From the NCBI GenBank assembly GCA_945787295.1, contig CALZHQ010000081.1, forward strand, positions 1 to 13,034: a stretch of 13,034 nucleotides of DNA. Reading direction: 5' to 3'. The position numbers were made by a program, and so were the translations under genes. A model generated the notes under the pieces. It searched no databases and was not told the origin of the DNA. It saw only the letters and a program-made list of their open reading frames with translations. The DNA is from an uncultured Desulfuromonadales bacterium (GTDB lineage Bacteria > Desulfobacterota > Desulfuromonadia > Desulfuromonadales > Geopsychrobacteraceae). Positions 6,549 to 13,034 of the stretch are shown here, piece after piece; the stretch's first letter is position 1, and the number at the start of each line of letters is the position of its first letter.

Positions 6549-7343
6549 ATGGACAAGAAATTCAAGAATCGGGTTCGTGAACAGTTCGGCAAAACCGCCA
6601 TGGCCTATGTACAAGCGGCTCATTTTTCCGGCGGAAAGGATCTGGAAGAAGCCGCCCGGCTACTTCAACCGACCCAGGAAGACAATCTGCTTGATGTCGC
6701 CTGCGGCGGCGGCCACACTGCGCTGTTCTTTGCTCCAATGGTCCGACAGGTTGTCGCATCCGATCTGACCATGCAGATGCTGAAAAAAGCCCAGGAACAC
6801 CTGGCCGAGGAAGGTGGCGTCGACAACGTAATCTTCCGCGAAGCTGATGCCGAAGACCTCCCCTTCCCGGCTGGCTCATTTACATTGCTCACGTGTCGCA
6901 TCGCCCCTCATCATTTCCCTGATGTTCCACGTGCCTTGCGTGAATTTCACCGGGTTCTCCGCCGCGGTGGACGGATGGCGATCATCGACACCCTGCTCCC
7001 GGCCGATCCGGAGATTGCTGCTTTTTACCAAACCATGGAGCAGATGCGTGACCCGACCCATATCCGGGCCTTCAATGAAGCAGAGTGGATAGAGATGATT
7101 CTCGATGCCGAACTGATCCTGCAAGAGACTAAAATCATCCCCAAAACCCATGATTTTCAAGAATGGGCCAAGCGCGCCGGGTTAAATCGCAAAGAGATCC
7201 AAGAGCTGAATAAATTCTTCATGGACGCGCCACAAAAGATCCATGATTTTTTCAAAATCGAATCCTTTGCCGGCGAGGTAGAGACCTATACCGACCAGAA
7301 ACTGCTGGTCTACGCAAGACGCAAAGAAAAAGAGAAGAAGTAA
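6549..7343 (+). CDS. Class I SAM-dependent methyltransferase
   Basis: This 264-residue cytoplasmic protein has the Methyltransf_11/UbiE-type fold. Motif I is LLDVACGGGHTALFFA (47-62), which binds S-adenosylmethionine. Motif II ends in the acidic residue D72 (VVASDLTMQMLKKA). ADAEDLPFPAGSF (99-111) is the motif III region, and the VLRRGGRMAIIDTLL strand follows at 136-150. The C-terminal third (165-264) is a cap that probably sets the substrate, which I cannot name; it ends in a lysine-rich tail. GAGAGGAG lies 5 nt before the ATG. The gene stands alone, with its own promoter candidate and terminator. Small-molecule methylation similar to YcgJ/UbiE relatives is likely, but quinone methylation is not supported by neighbours. 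Confidence 0.88.
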   Translation: MDKKFKNRVREQFGKTAMAYVQAAHFSGGKDLEEAARLLQPTQEDNLLDVACGGGHTALFFAPMVRQVVASDLTMQMLKKAQEHLAEEGGVDNVIFREADAEDLPFPAGSFTLLTCRIAPHHFPDVPRALREFHRVLRRGGRMAIIDTLLPADPEIAAFYQTMEQMRDPTHIRAFNEAEWIEMILDAELILQETKIIPKTHDFQEWAKRAGLNRKEIQELNKFFMDAPQKIHDFFKIESFAGEVETYTDQKLLVYARRKEKEKK

Positions 7344-7372
7344 CTTCGCTGCCATACTTCTGTTATTTTTCT

Positions 7373-7402
7373 GAAAGGAGCCAAGCCGGCTCCTTTCTTT
7401 AT
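7373..7402 (+). terminator. Intrinsic terminator after the methyltransferase gene
   Basis: GAAAGGAGCC (7373-7382) and GGCTCCTTTC (7388-7397) form a perfect 10-bp stem with a five-base loop, followed by TTTATT. The stem is only about 30 bp before the next gene start, so the NRDE gene needs its own promoter or read-through. Confidence 0.92.
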
Positions 7403-7428
7403 TCCAGCGAGAGCCGTAAACTGTCATC

Positions 7429-8190
7429 ATGTGCCTGATTCTACTTGCCTACCGATCTCACCCTGAATATCCCCTGATAGTCGTAGCGAATCGAGATGAA
7501 TTCCACCAACGTGAAACCAGAGCCGCCCACTGGTGGCCTGAGGCCCCGCACCTCTTGGCCGGAAAAGATCTTGAAGCCGAAGGGACCTGGCTGGGGATAA
7601 CCTGCAGCGGCCGGTTCGCTGCGGTTACCAACGTTCGAGAACCACAGTTGACAACACCAGCGCCTTGCTCCCGAGGCTTATTGACACGACGCTATCTTGA
7701 AGAAGAAATCAATGACATTCGATTTTCGAGCCTCCTACAGCAAACCAAGGACCAATATCGCGGCTACAACTTGCTGTTCGGCCATATCGACCAGTTACAT
7801 TACTTCTCCAATCGAAATGACCAGCTAACCACCCTTACCCCCGGCATCTACGGACTCAGTAACGCGCGCCTCGACACCCCTTGGCCGAAAGTGCAGGCAG
7901 GAAAGCAGCTCTTAAAAACCCAGCTCAAAGAAACCGAATTAAAAGCAGACGAACTGATCAAGGTCCTCTCCTCTACTGCGACCATCCCGGACAACCAACT
8001 TCCAGCAACCGGCGTCAGCCTGGAGTGGGAACGCAAACTCTCAGCCATTTGCATTACGGGTCCAGGTTACGGAACCCGTAGTTCAACAGCTCTTATAGTC
8101 GACCGGAACGGCAATGTCGATTTCCACGAAACAACGCGCGTGCCGGAACCGCCAACTGACAAGCGGTTCAATTTCCAGATCCGCAAATAA
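7429..8190 (+). CDS. NRDE family protein (TANGO2-like, PF05742)
   Basis: This 253-residue protein begins MCLILLAY and carries the family signature VVANRDEFHQRETRAAHWW (18-36) with the name-giving NRDE at 21-24. AGKDLEAEGTWLGI and AAVTNVREP follow. Cysteine 2 directly after the initiator Met is conserved in the family; it could become an N-terminal nucleophile, as in Ntn hydrolases, but enzymatic activity is not established. The eukaryotic relative TANGO2 is linked to Golgi organisation and to haem or lipid handling; the bacterial role is unknown. No signal peptide is seen, so it is probably cytoplasmic. The ribosome-binding site before the ATG at 7429 is poor, but the conserved Met-Cys supports this start. 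Its stop codon abuts the terminator of the convergent OmpA gene. Confidence 0.9.
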   Translation: MCLILLAYRSHPEYPLIVVANRDEFHQRETRAAHWWPEAPHLLAGKDLEAEGTWLGITCSGRFAAVTNVREPQLTTPAPCSRGLLTRRYLEEEINDIRFSSLLQQTKDQYRGYNLLFGHIDQLHYFSNRNDQLTTLTPGIYGLSNARLDTPWPKVQAGKQLLKTQLKETELKADELIKVLSSTATIPDNQLPATGVSLEWERKLSAICITGPGYGTRSSTALIVDRNGNVDFHETTRVPEPPTDKRFNFQIRK

Positions 8191-8222
8191 TAAACGGGCG
8201 ACCCCGTACTGGAGTCGCCCGT
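8185..8222 (-). terminator. Intrinsic terminator of the OmpA-family lipoprotein gene
   Basis: ACGGGCGAC (8194-8202) and GTCGCCCGT (8214-8222) are perfect 9-bp arms. Read on the minus strand the stem is followed by TTATTATTT, the proper tail for a terminator of the gene ending at 8247. The tail overlaps the last codons of the NRDE gene. The plus-strand side lacks a T run, so it is probably weak for the NRDE transcript. Confidence 0.85.
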
Positions 8223-8246
8223 AGTGAAGCAATCTGTAAATAGCGG

Positions 8247-8927
8247 TTACTGAATATCGCTATCAGGCACGACAAATACCTCTACCCGCCGATTCTGTGC
8301 TCGTCCTTCAGCCGTCTCGTTGGTTGCGATCGGCTCCAACTCGCCACGACCTTCGGTCCCCAGCCGAAACTGGGCAACGCCCTTAGAAATCAGATAGTCG
8401 GCAACGGCATTGGCGCGTTGCAGCGAAAGCTGCATATTGTACTGTTCCGAGCCGACACTATCTGTATGCCCGGCGATGACAATCTGGGTGCGCGGGTAAC
8501 GATTCAAGATATCGGCAATTTTGCTCAGCGGCGAATAAAATGTCGATTTGATTTTTGCGGAATTAAAATCGAAAGACACCTCGCTGCTCATCGTCAGTTT
8601 CAGAATTTCATTCTGCTGGCGCTCAATTTCAATTTGATGCTGGGCACGTTCATTAGACAGCTGCTGTTCGAACTCAGTCTGCTGCTTATCCATATAGGCA
8701 CCAGTACCAGCTCCAATCGCACCGCCAGCAGCGCCACCGATCAGGGCGCCACGCAAGGCCCCGCCTGAGTGATCATTCTGGTAACCGATGATGGCTCCAG
8801 CCGCAGCTCCGACCAATGCTCCAATCCCAGCCCCCTTTTTGGTGTTTTCATGGGTGGTATTGGTCGCGCACCCGGTCAGAAAAACACCAACCATCAACAG
8901 AACAACTAACTTTGATTTTCTTTGCAT
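8247..8927 (-). CDS. OmpA-domain outer-membrane lipoprotein with glycine zipper (YiaD-like)
   Basis: This 226-residue protein has a lipoprotein signal peptide with lipobox FLTGC, so lipidation is expected at C20. Alanine at +2 points to the outer membrane. Residues 32-78 are a glycine-zipper segment (GAGIGALVGAAAGAIIGYQ and GGAAGGAIGAGTGAYM). A charged coiled coil follows at about 82-110. The OmpA C-terminal domain (115-220) carries the peptidoglycan-binding signature GHTDSVGS with D156, and R171 in SLQRANAV, the residues expected to bind diaminopimelate. It probably tethers the outer membrane to the cell wall. AAGGAG lies 8 nt before the ATG. It is a single-gene unit with a TATAAT box upstream and a strong terminator. 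Confidence 0.92.
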   Translation of the reverse strand: MQRKSKLVVLLMVGVFLTGCATNTTHENTKKGAGIGALVGAAAGAIIGYQNDHSGGALRGALIGGAAGGAIGAGTGAYMDKQQTEFEQQLSNERAQHQIEIERQQNEILKLTMSSEVSFDFNSAKIKSTFYSPLSKIADILNRYPRTQIVIAGHTDSVGSEQYNMQLSLQRANAVADYLISKGVAQFRLGTEGRGELEPIATNETAEGRAQNRRVEVFVVPDSDIQ

Positions 8928-8977
8928 TTGTCAGACTCCTTAATTTATCGGATCTCAGTAGAAATAGAACTTTATCG

Positions 8978-8983
8978 ATTATA
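8978..8983 (-). promoter_or_regulatory. -10 box of the OmpA-family gene
   Basis: On the minus strand a perfect TATAAT lies about 50 bp before the start codon. The -35 position 17 bp upstream is weak (TTTAGG). A TTGTCA is present but only 7 bp away, too near to serve as a -35 box. Confidence 0.5.
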
Positions 8984-9016
8984 ACGGCACTGACAACAAA
9001 CCTAAAGAGTTGATAC

Positions 9017-9050
9017 AAAAAAAATGGGAGGCCCCAAAAGGAGCCTCCCA
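9017..9050 (-). terminator. Intrinsic terminator of the citrate synthase gene
   Basis: TGGGAGGC (9025-9032) pairs with GCCTCCCA (9043-9050). On the minus strand the stem is followed by eight consecutive T residues (9017-9024). It lies 27 bp after the stop codon of the citrate synthase gene. Confidence 0.92.
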
Positions 9051-9076
9051 CATTTGTTCTACTCGGTCGAAATTGC

Positions 9077-10390
9077 TTAGGCGATGCCGGCAGCTTCTTC
9101 GAGCATTGCAGTCGTAAGTGATTTAGGACGCTCGATGCCGTAGCCGAGAGCGCGGTCCCAAGTGATGTTAGCGAGGCAGCCGAGGGCACGACCGATACCG
9201 AACAGAACGGTATAGAACTCGTACTCGGTAACGCCGTAGTACCACTGGATAACGCCGGACTGTGCGTCAACGTTCGGCCATGGGTTCTTAGCTTTACCAT
9301 GCTCGGTGAGAACACCAGGAGCAACTTCGTAGATCATCTTGACCAACTGGAACAGCGGGTAGTCTTTGAGACCCTCGGTGTTCATGCAGAACTCACGCTG
9401 TGAAGTGTAGCGTGGGTCAGTCTTACGCAGAACGGCGTGGCCGTAGCCCGGGATAACCTGGCCGCTGTTGAGGGTTGCCCAGAGAGCTTCCTTGAGGCCT
9501 TCTTCGGTCGGCACTTCGCCACCCAGTTTCTGCATGAAGTTCTGGGTCCAACGGAGAACTTCTTCGTTTGCCAGACCGTGCAGAGGGCCGGCAAGACCAC
9601 CGATACCAGCGCTGTAAGCGTAGTAGCAGTCAGACAAAGCAGACGCAACCAGGTGAGTAGTGTGAGCGGATACGTTGCCAGACTCGTGATCGGAGTGGAG
9701 GATGAAGTACATCCGGGCAACATCTTTGTAATCTGCACTTTGGCCCATCATGTGAGCGAACTGACCGCCCATATCCAACTCAGGATCAGCTTCAATGTGG
9801 GTGTCGCCTTTGTACTTCATACGGTAGATGTAAGCACCGATCGGGCCAAGTTTGGCCATCAGGTTGGTGCAATCCTCGTACATATCTTCCCAACAAGTCA
9901 TCTTGTTGAACTTGCCGGCAGCATAGTTGCTGGAGAAGATCGAATCACGCTGCATAGCAGTAATAGCACAGGAGAACATGGCCATCGGATGGGAATCGCG
10001 TGGCAGGGCGCGGAGAACGTCGATGACATATTCAGGAACAGCGGAGCGTTGCTTCCAGTCTTCTACTACTTCCAAGGTCTGCTCCATGGTCGGAACGTCA
10101 CCGGTCAGCAGCAGGTACCAGAAACCTTCAACGTAAGGATAGTCACTACCAGGAACTTTCGGCAGAGCGGCGAACGTCTCAGGAATGGTCATACCGCGGA
10201 AACGGATACCTTCCATCGGATCAAGGTAGGAAATATCGGTAACCAGGCACTTAATGCCACGGGCGCCGCCGATAGCCTGACCGATGGTGTGCTCACCCAA
10301 AGAGACATCTGAGCACTCTTTGACCAGCTTGGTGGTGCGAGGACGATGCTCTTGGATTTTCTTAAACAGGGTTTCTTTCAGTGTCGACAT
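9077..10390 (-). CDS. gltA: Citrate synthase, eukaryote-like type
   Basis: It condenses acetyl-CoA with oxaloacetate to citrate, the first step of the TCA cycle, in the cytoplasm. The 437-residue protein has the expected catalytic residues: H271 in GPLHGLANEE, H318 in PGYGHAVLR and D375 in NVDAQSGV, together with HSDHESGNVSAHT (232-244). The length and the sequence around IRFRGMTIPE and EGFWYLLLTG match the mitochondrial-like citrate synthases that are known from Geobacter and its relatives, not the hexameric E. coli type. An ATG 54 bp further upstream is in frame, but the ATG at 10388-10390 is chosen because AGGAG lies just before it and because MSTLKETL is a normal start for the family. It is divergent from dusB and forms its own unit. 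Confidence 0.95.
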   Translation of the reverse strand: MSTLKETLFKKIQEHRPRTTKLVKECSDVSLGEHTIGQAIGGARGIKCLVTDISYLDPMEGIRFRGMTIPETFAALPKVPGSDYPYVEGFWYLLLTGDVPTMEQTLEVVEDWKQRSAVPEYVIDVLRALPRDSHPMAMFSCAITAMQRDSIFSSNYAAGKFNKMTCWEDMYEDCTNLMAKLGPIGAYIYRMKYKGDTHIEADPELDMGGQFAHMMGQSADYKDVARMYFILHSDHESGNVSAHTTHLVASALSDCYYAYSAGIGGLAGPLHGLANEEVLRWTQNFMQKLGGEVPTEEGLKEALWATLNSGQVIPGYGHAVLRKTDPRYTSQREFCMNTEGLKDYPLFQLVKMIYEVAPGVLTEHGKAKNPWPNVDAQSGVIQWYYGVTEYEFYTVLFGIGRALGCLANITWDRALGYGIERPKSLTTAMLEEAAGIA

Positions 10391-10605
10391 ACTCTCTCTC
10401 CTTTGTGGTGTTGAAAAAAATGTTTTCGGATGCCCAATGGGCAAAAAAGGAAAAGGTCCGCAACGCGGAAGAACATAACAACTGCGCTGAAAACGCCCGC
10501 CCGAACGGTTTCGTCTTGCAGTCTAAGTTTAAATTTCAGGTGATTTCCAGCCGGACTGCAAAAGCAGAATCCAAAAACCTTCTGTCGCCTAAAATTCCAA
10601 ATATT
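10391..10605 (-). other. Long leader of the citrate synthase gene
   Basis: If the promoter at 10606-10634 is used, the mRNA has an untranslated leader of about 210 nt. It contains a small hairpin TCCGC/GCGGA (10457-10469), then pyrimidine-rich sequence with a T run, and then the perfect inverted repeat TGCCC-AAT-GGGCA (10431-10443). No open frame or known riboswitch is recognisable. The structures are short, so attenuation is only a possibility. Confidence 0.35.
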
Positions 10606-10634
10606 GTTCTAACAACTCATTCCCACCTTGTCAA
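10606..10634 (-). promoter_or_regulatory. gltA: Sigma-70-type promoter of the citrate synthase gene
   Basis: On the minus strand a perfect TTGACA -35 box (10629-10634) is followed after exactly 17 bp by TAGAAC (10606-10611), four of six matches to the -10 consensus. Transcription would start near 10599. Confidence 0.55.
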
Positions 10635-10657
10635 GCGTATTTTGTATACAGTATTCA
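10628..10657 (+). promoter_or_regulatory. Candidate promoter of the dusB-ntrB-ntrC operon
   Basis: TTGTCA (10628-10633), an 18-bp spacer and TATTCA (10652-10657) form a moderate sigma-70-type promoter. Its -35 box overlaps that of the divergent citrate synthase promoter on the other strand, so the two could interfere or share a regulator. Confidence 0.35.
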
Positions 10658-10740
10658 CTCCGCAAATCTGAAGCCCCGTTGAAAAAAGAGAAAAATTTCA
10701 CTTGATAAAAACCTCAGCATCGATAAAATGCCTAAATATT

Positions 10741-11721
10741 ATGCAAATTATCCCCCCTCGAATCGGCTCACTACAACTGGAGAATCCGATAATTCTTGCG
10801 CCGATGGCCGGCATTACCAGCCTGCCCTATCGTCGGATCATGAAATTATTTGGAGCCTCCCTGGTCTTTACCGAAATGATCAGCGCTAATGGCTTGATCC
10901 GCGACGGGCGCAAGACTCGCGAACTCCTGGTCAGTCGTAGCGAAGAAGCACCATTAGGCGTGCAGCTGTTCGGTGACGATCCTCAGGTTCTGGCTGAAGC
11001 AACCAGGATGATCGCCGATGAATGCACTTTACTCGATATCAACATGGGCTGTCCGGTTAAAAAAGTGATCCGCGGTGGCGCCGGCAGTGCCCTGTTGAAA
11101 GAACCAGAACGGATCGGTCGGATCATCAAGGCGGTTCGCGATCATTATCAGGGGCCCTTGACGATTAAAATCCGTTCTGGCTGGGATACTGAGTCGATCA
11201 ATTATCTCGAGATTGGCAAGCTCGCGGAAACTGAAGGGGTTGATGCCGTCACCCTGCACCCGCGAACCCGCAGTCAGGGTTTCGCTGGCAAAGCTGACTG
11301 GTCGCAAATCAGCAAACTGAAACAGTCCCTGCAGATCCCAGTGATTGGCAGCGGTGACATTTTCAGCGCCGAAGACGGCGTACAAATGCTGCATCAAACC
11401 GGCTGTAATGCCATCATGATCGGCCGCGGCGGCTACGGTAATCCCTGGTTGATTCGTGACACACTTGCGCTCCTGAACGGGCAGTCCCCCGCGGCCGTAA
11501 GTACCACAGAAAAACTGCAGGTTGCCATGCAGCACCTGCAGTGGCACCGCGAACAGTTTGGCGAGCGTAAAACCCTGTACGAGATGCGCAAGCATCTCTG
11601 CTGGTACGTGCGCGGCCTGGAAGGCGCCAGCCAGTTTCGCGCAGCACTGCAGCAAGTTGATGACATTAAGCAGTTGTTAACAACGGTAGAGACATTTTTC
11701 AGCGAGGTTGAAAACGGATGA
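10741..11721 (+). CDS. dusB: tRNA-dihydrouridine synthase DusB (NifR3 family)
   Basis: This is an FMN enzyme that reduces specific uridines in the tRNA D-loop to dihydrouridine, using NADPH. The 326-residue form has the flavin-site start IILAPMAGITSLPYRR (17-32), the catalytic cysteine C104 in DINMGCPVKKV, GGAGSALLK, the tRNA/FMN segment TLHPRTRSQGFAGKADW (171-187), IGSGDIF, and MIGRGGYGNPW. The ATG at 10741 is preferred because PPRIGSLQLENPIILAPMAG matches the usual family N-terminus. A TTG at 10702 would add 13 residues; neither start has a strong ribosome-binding site. The stop overlaps the start of the histidine kinase gene by ATGA, which implies translational coupling. nifR3-ntrB-ntrC is a known operon order in several proteobacteria. 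Confidence 0.93.
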   Translation: MQIIPPRIGSLQLENPIILAPMAGITSLPYRRIMKLFGASLVFTEMISANGLIRDGRKTRELLVSRSEEAPLGVQLFGDDPQVLAEATRMIADECTLLDINMGCPVKKVIRGGAGSALLKEPERIGRIIKAVRDHYQGPLTIKIRSGWDTESINYLEIGKLAETEGVDAVTLHPRTRSQGFAGKADWSQISKLKQSLQIPVIGSGDIFSAEDGVQMLHQTGCNAIMIGRGGYGNPWLIRDTLALLNGQSPAAVSTTEKLQVAMQHLQWHREQFGERKTLYEMRKHLCWYVRGLEGASQFRAALQQVDDIKQLLTTVETFFSEVENG

Positions 11722-12851
11722 CCGGCAAGAAGCAGCCATCAACCCAGGAATACGCCATGATCCTGGAAAACATCGAGGATGCGGTCGTCGCCCTCGACCA
11801 ACAGGGGCTGATCAAGCTGTTCAACCCAGCGGCCCAGCATTACACCGGAATTTCGGAAAAACAATGCCTCGGGCAGCTGTTTTTTGAGCGTTTCAAGCAC
11901 CAGAATGTCCTCTGCTACCTGACCCGGACAGCACTCGATGAAGGCAGGTCGATATCTGATCACGAAGCGGTGGTCCTGCGGATGCCCGGCACCAAACCAC
12001 GTCCGGTCAGTGTCACCGTATCACCGATTTTCACGACTGATGGCACCCAGAAAGGCGCGGTTCTGATCCTGCGTGACTTGACCCAGGTACGCACTCTTGA
12101 AGAAGCAGTTCGGCGGGCCGACCGGCTGTCGATGGTCGGCACCATGGCCGCCGGGCTGGCGCACGAAATAAAAAACCCGCTGGGCGGCATCAAGGGCGCG
12201 GCCCAATTGCTGCAAATGGAACTGGATGAAGACAGCGACCTGGAAGAATATACCCAGTTGATGATCCGGGAAACGGAACGCGTTAACCGCATCATCGAAG
12301 AGCTGCTCGACCTGTCCCGACCGCGCAAGGAACAGAGCGGCAAAGTCAATATCAGCCAGATTCTCGATGAGATTGTCATGCTGCAAAAGCAGGCTTTTGC
12401 CGAGCGTGGTATCCGCTTCAAACTGCGACTTGACCCCAGCATTCCGGATATCAGCGGTGACCGTGACCTGCTTGTTCGCCTGCTGCTGAACCTGATCAAA
12501 AATGCCGGTGAAGCCTCCCCGGATAACGAACGGATCACCATCGAGAGCCGGATCGACTCCGAGTACCACATGAGCTTTCCCGGAGCCAAACCGACGCCGA
12601 TGGTCCTCATTACCATCAACGATAACGGGCCAGGCATAGCGCAGACACAGTTGGACCAGATATTCACGCCCTTTTACACCACCAAAGACGGCGGCAGCGG
12701 TTTAGGCCTGCCGATATGCCAGAAAATCATCACCGATCATGGCGGCTTTATGCAGATCAACAATCGTCCGGACGGAGGAGCCTCGGTCAAAGTTTCCTTG
12801 CCGCTGCTACGTCGCCATGAAGCTAAATCGGATAACAGCGAAGGACTATAA
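11718..12851 (+). CDS. ntrB: NtrB-like PAS sensor histidine kinase
   Basis: This 377-residue cytoplasmic kinase has no membrane segments. A PAS domain covers about 12-120 (ENIEDAVVALDQQGLIKLFN). The dimerisation and phosphoacceptor domain has the H-box GLAHEIKNPLGGIKGAAQ, with H149 as the expected autophosphorylation site. The ATPase domain has the N-box NLIKNAGEA (N262), the G1 box NDNGPGI (301-307), FTPFYTTK and the G2 box GGSGLGL (325-331). The H-box and overall length fit NtrB (GlnL), which senses nitrogen status through PII protein, but several orphan NtrB-like kinases exist in this bacterial group, so nitrogen is inferred from gene order. It overlaps dusB by 4 nt and is followed after 3 nt by its response regulator. 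Confidence 0.9.
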   Translation: MTGKKQPSTQEYAMILENIEDAVVALDQQGLIKLFNPAAQHYTGISEKQCLGQLFFERFKHQNVLCYLTRTALDEGRSISDHEAVVLRMPGTKPRPVSVTVSPIFTTDGTQKGAVLILRDLTQVRTLEEAVRRADRLSMVGTMAAGLAHEIKNPLGGIKGAAQLLQMELDEDSDLEEYTQLMIRETERVNRIIEELLDLSRPRKEQSGKVNISQILDEIVMLQKQAFAERGIRFKLRLDPSIPDISGDRDLLVRLLLNLIKNAGEASPDNERITIESRIDSEYHMSFPGAKPTPMVLITINDNGPGIAQTQLDQIFTPFYTTKDGGSGLGLPICQKIITDHGGFMQINNRPDGGASVKVSLPLLRRHEAKSDNSEGL

Positions 12852-12854
12852 AAC

Positions 12855-13034
12855 ATGTCAATTCAACGAATTCTTGTCGCTGACGACGAAGAGAGCATCC
12901 GCTGGGTACTTTCCAGGGCGCTGAAGAAAAAAGGCTTCAAAGTCGACCTGGCCGAAGATGGCAAGCAGGCCCTGAGCATGTTCCGCAGTAACCGCTACGA
13001 TCTGGCGGTACTCGACATCAAAATGCCCGGACTG
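12855..13034 (+). CDS. ntrC: NtrC-like response regulator, N-terminal receiver part
   Basis: The first 60 codons are in the window, and the gene runs off the right edge. They form a receiver domain: the acidic pocket D10, D11 and E12 in LVADDEESIRWVL, and the phosphoacceptor D54 in LAVLDIKMPGL, the same position as in enteric NtrC. AAGGA upstream overlaps the end of the kinase gene. The sigma-54 AAA+ domain and the DNA-binding Fis-type helix-turn-helix expected in NtrC are beyond the edge, so the assignment rests on the receiver sequence and the operon order. Confidence 0.82.
   Translation, partial: MSIQRILVADDEESIRWVLSRALKKKGFKVDLAEDGKQALSMFRSNRYDLAVLDIKMPGL

Noticed and set aside
9437..10312. 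Plus-strand open frame of 291 codons opposite citrate synthase
   Set aside because: The citrate synthase reading frame has all catalytic residues; this frame has no family features and no start signals.

Overview
The window looks like chromosome from a Gram-negative deltaproteobacterium of the Desulfuromonas/Geobacter group (Desulfuromonadota). This is inferred from three things: a citrate synthase of the eukaryote-like type typical of that group, a GEMM-I riboswitch whose P3 arm resembles Geobacter examples, and a C-terminal module that I recall from exported Geobacter proteins. I ran no database search.

Left part (1-4040). A signal-peptide protein leaves the window on the minus strand (1-72). 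About 760 bp of AT-rich DNA without a convincing gene follows; it holds two inverted repeats and, at its right end, a promoter candidate. Next come a GEMM-I (cyclic dinucleotide) riboswitch with an intrinsic terminator (834-988) and the gene it should control, a 969-residue exported protein. That protein has fourteen RCC1-type blades of almost exactly 50 residues each, two InlB-B-like repeats and a C-terminal module (1051-3960). A strong terminator closes the unit. The leader can be folded by hand into a complete set of mutually exclusive helices that predicts ligand-induced read-through (an ON switch). This riboswitch and twin-propeller unit is the most interesting part of the window.

Middle part (4040-9016). 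Single genes follow: a conserved-looking but unnamed 221-residue helical protein preceded by a perfect 9-bp inverted repeat; on the minus strand, a PF03773/ArsP-like permease with membrane cysteines and a Cys/His-rich loop; a class I SAM-dependent methyltransferase; an NRDE/TANGO2-family protein; and, on the minus strand, an OmpA-domain lipoprotein with a glycine-zipper segment. Clear stem-loop terminators follow three of these genes.

Right part (9017-13034). A eukaryote-type citrate synthase (minus) is divergent from dusB (nifR3), which overlaps an NtrB-like PAS histidine kinase by 4 nt. An NtrC-like response regulator starts next and is cut by the window edge. This is the familiar nifR3-ntrB-ntrC arrangement, here back to back with the entry enzyme of the TCA cycle.
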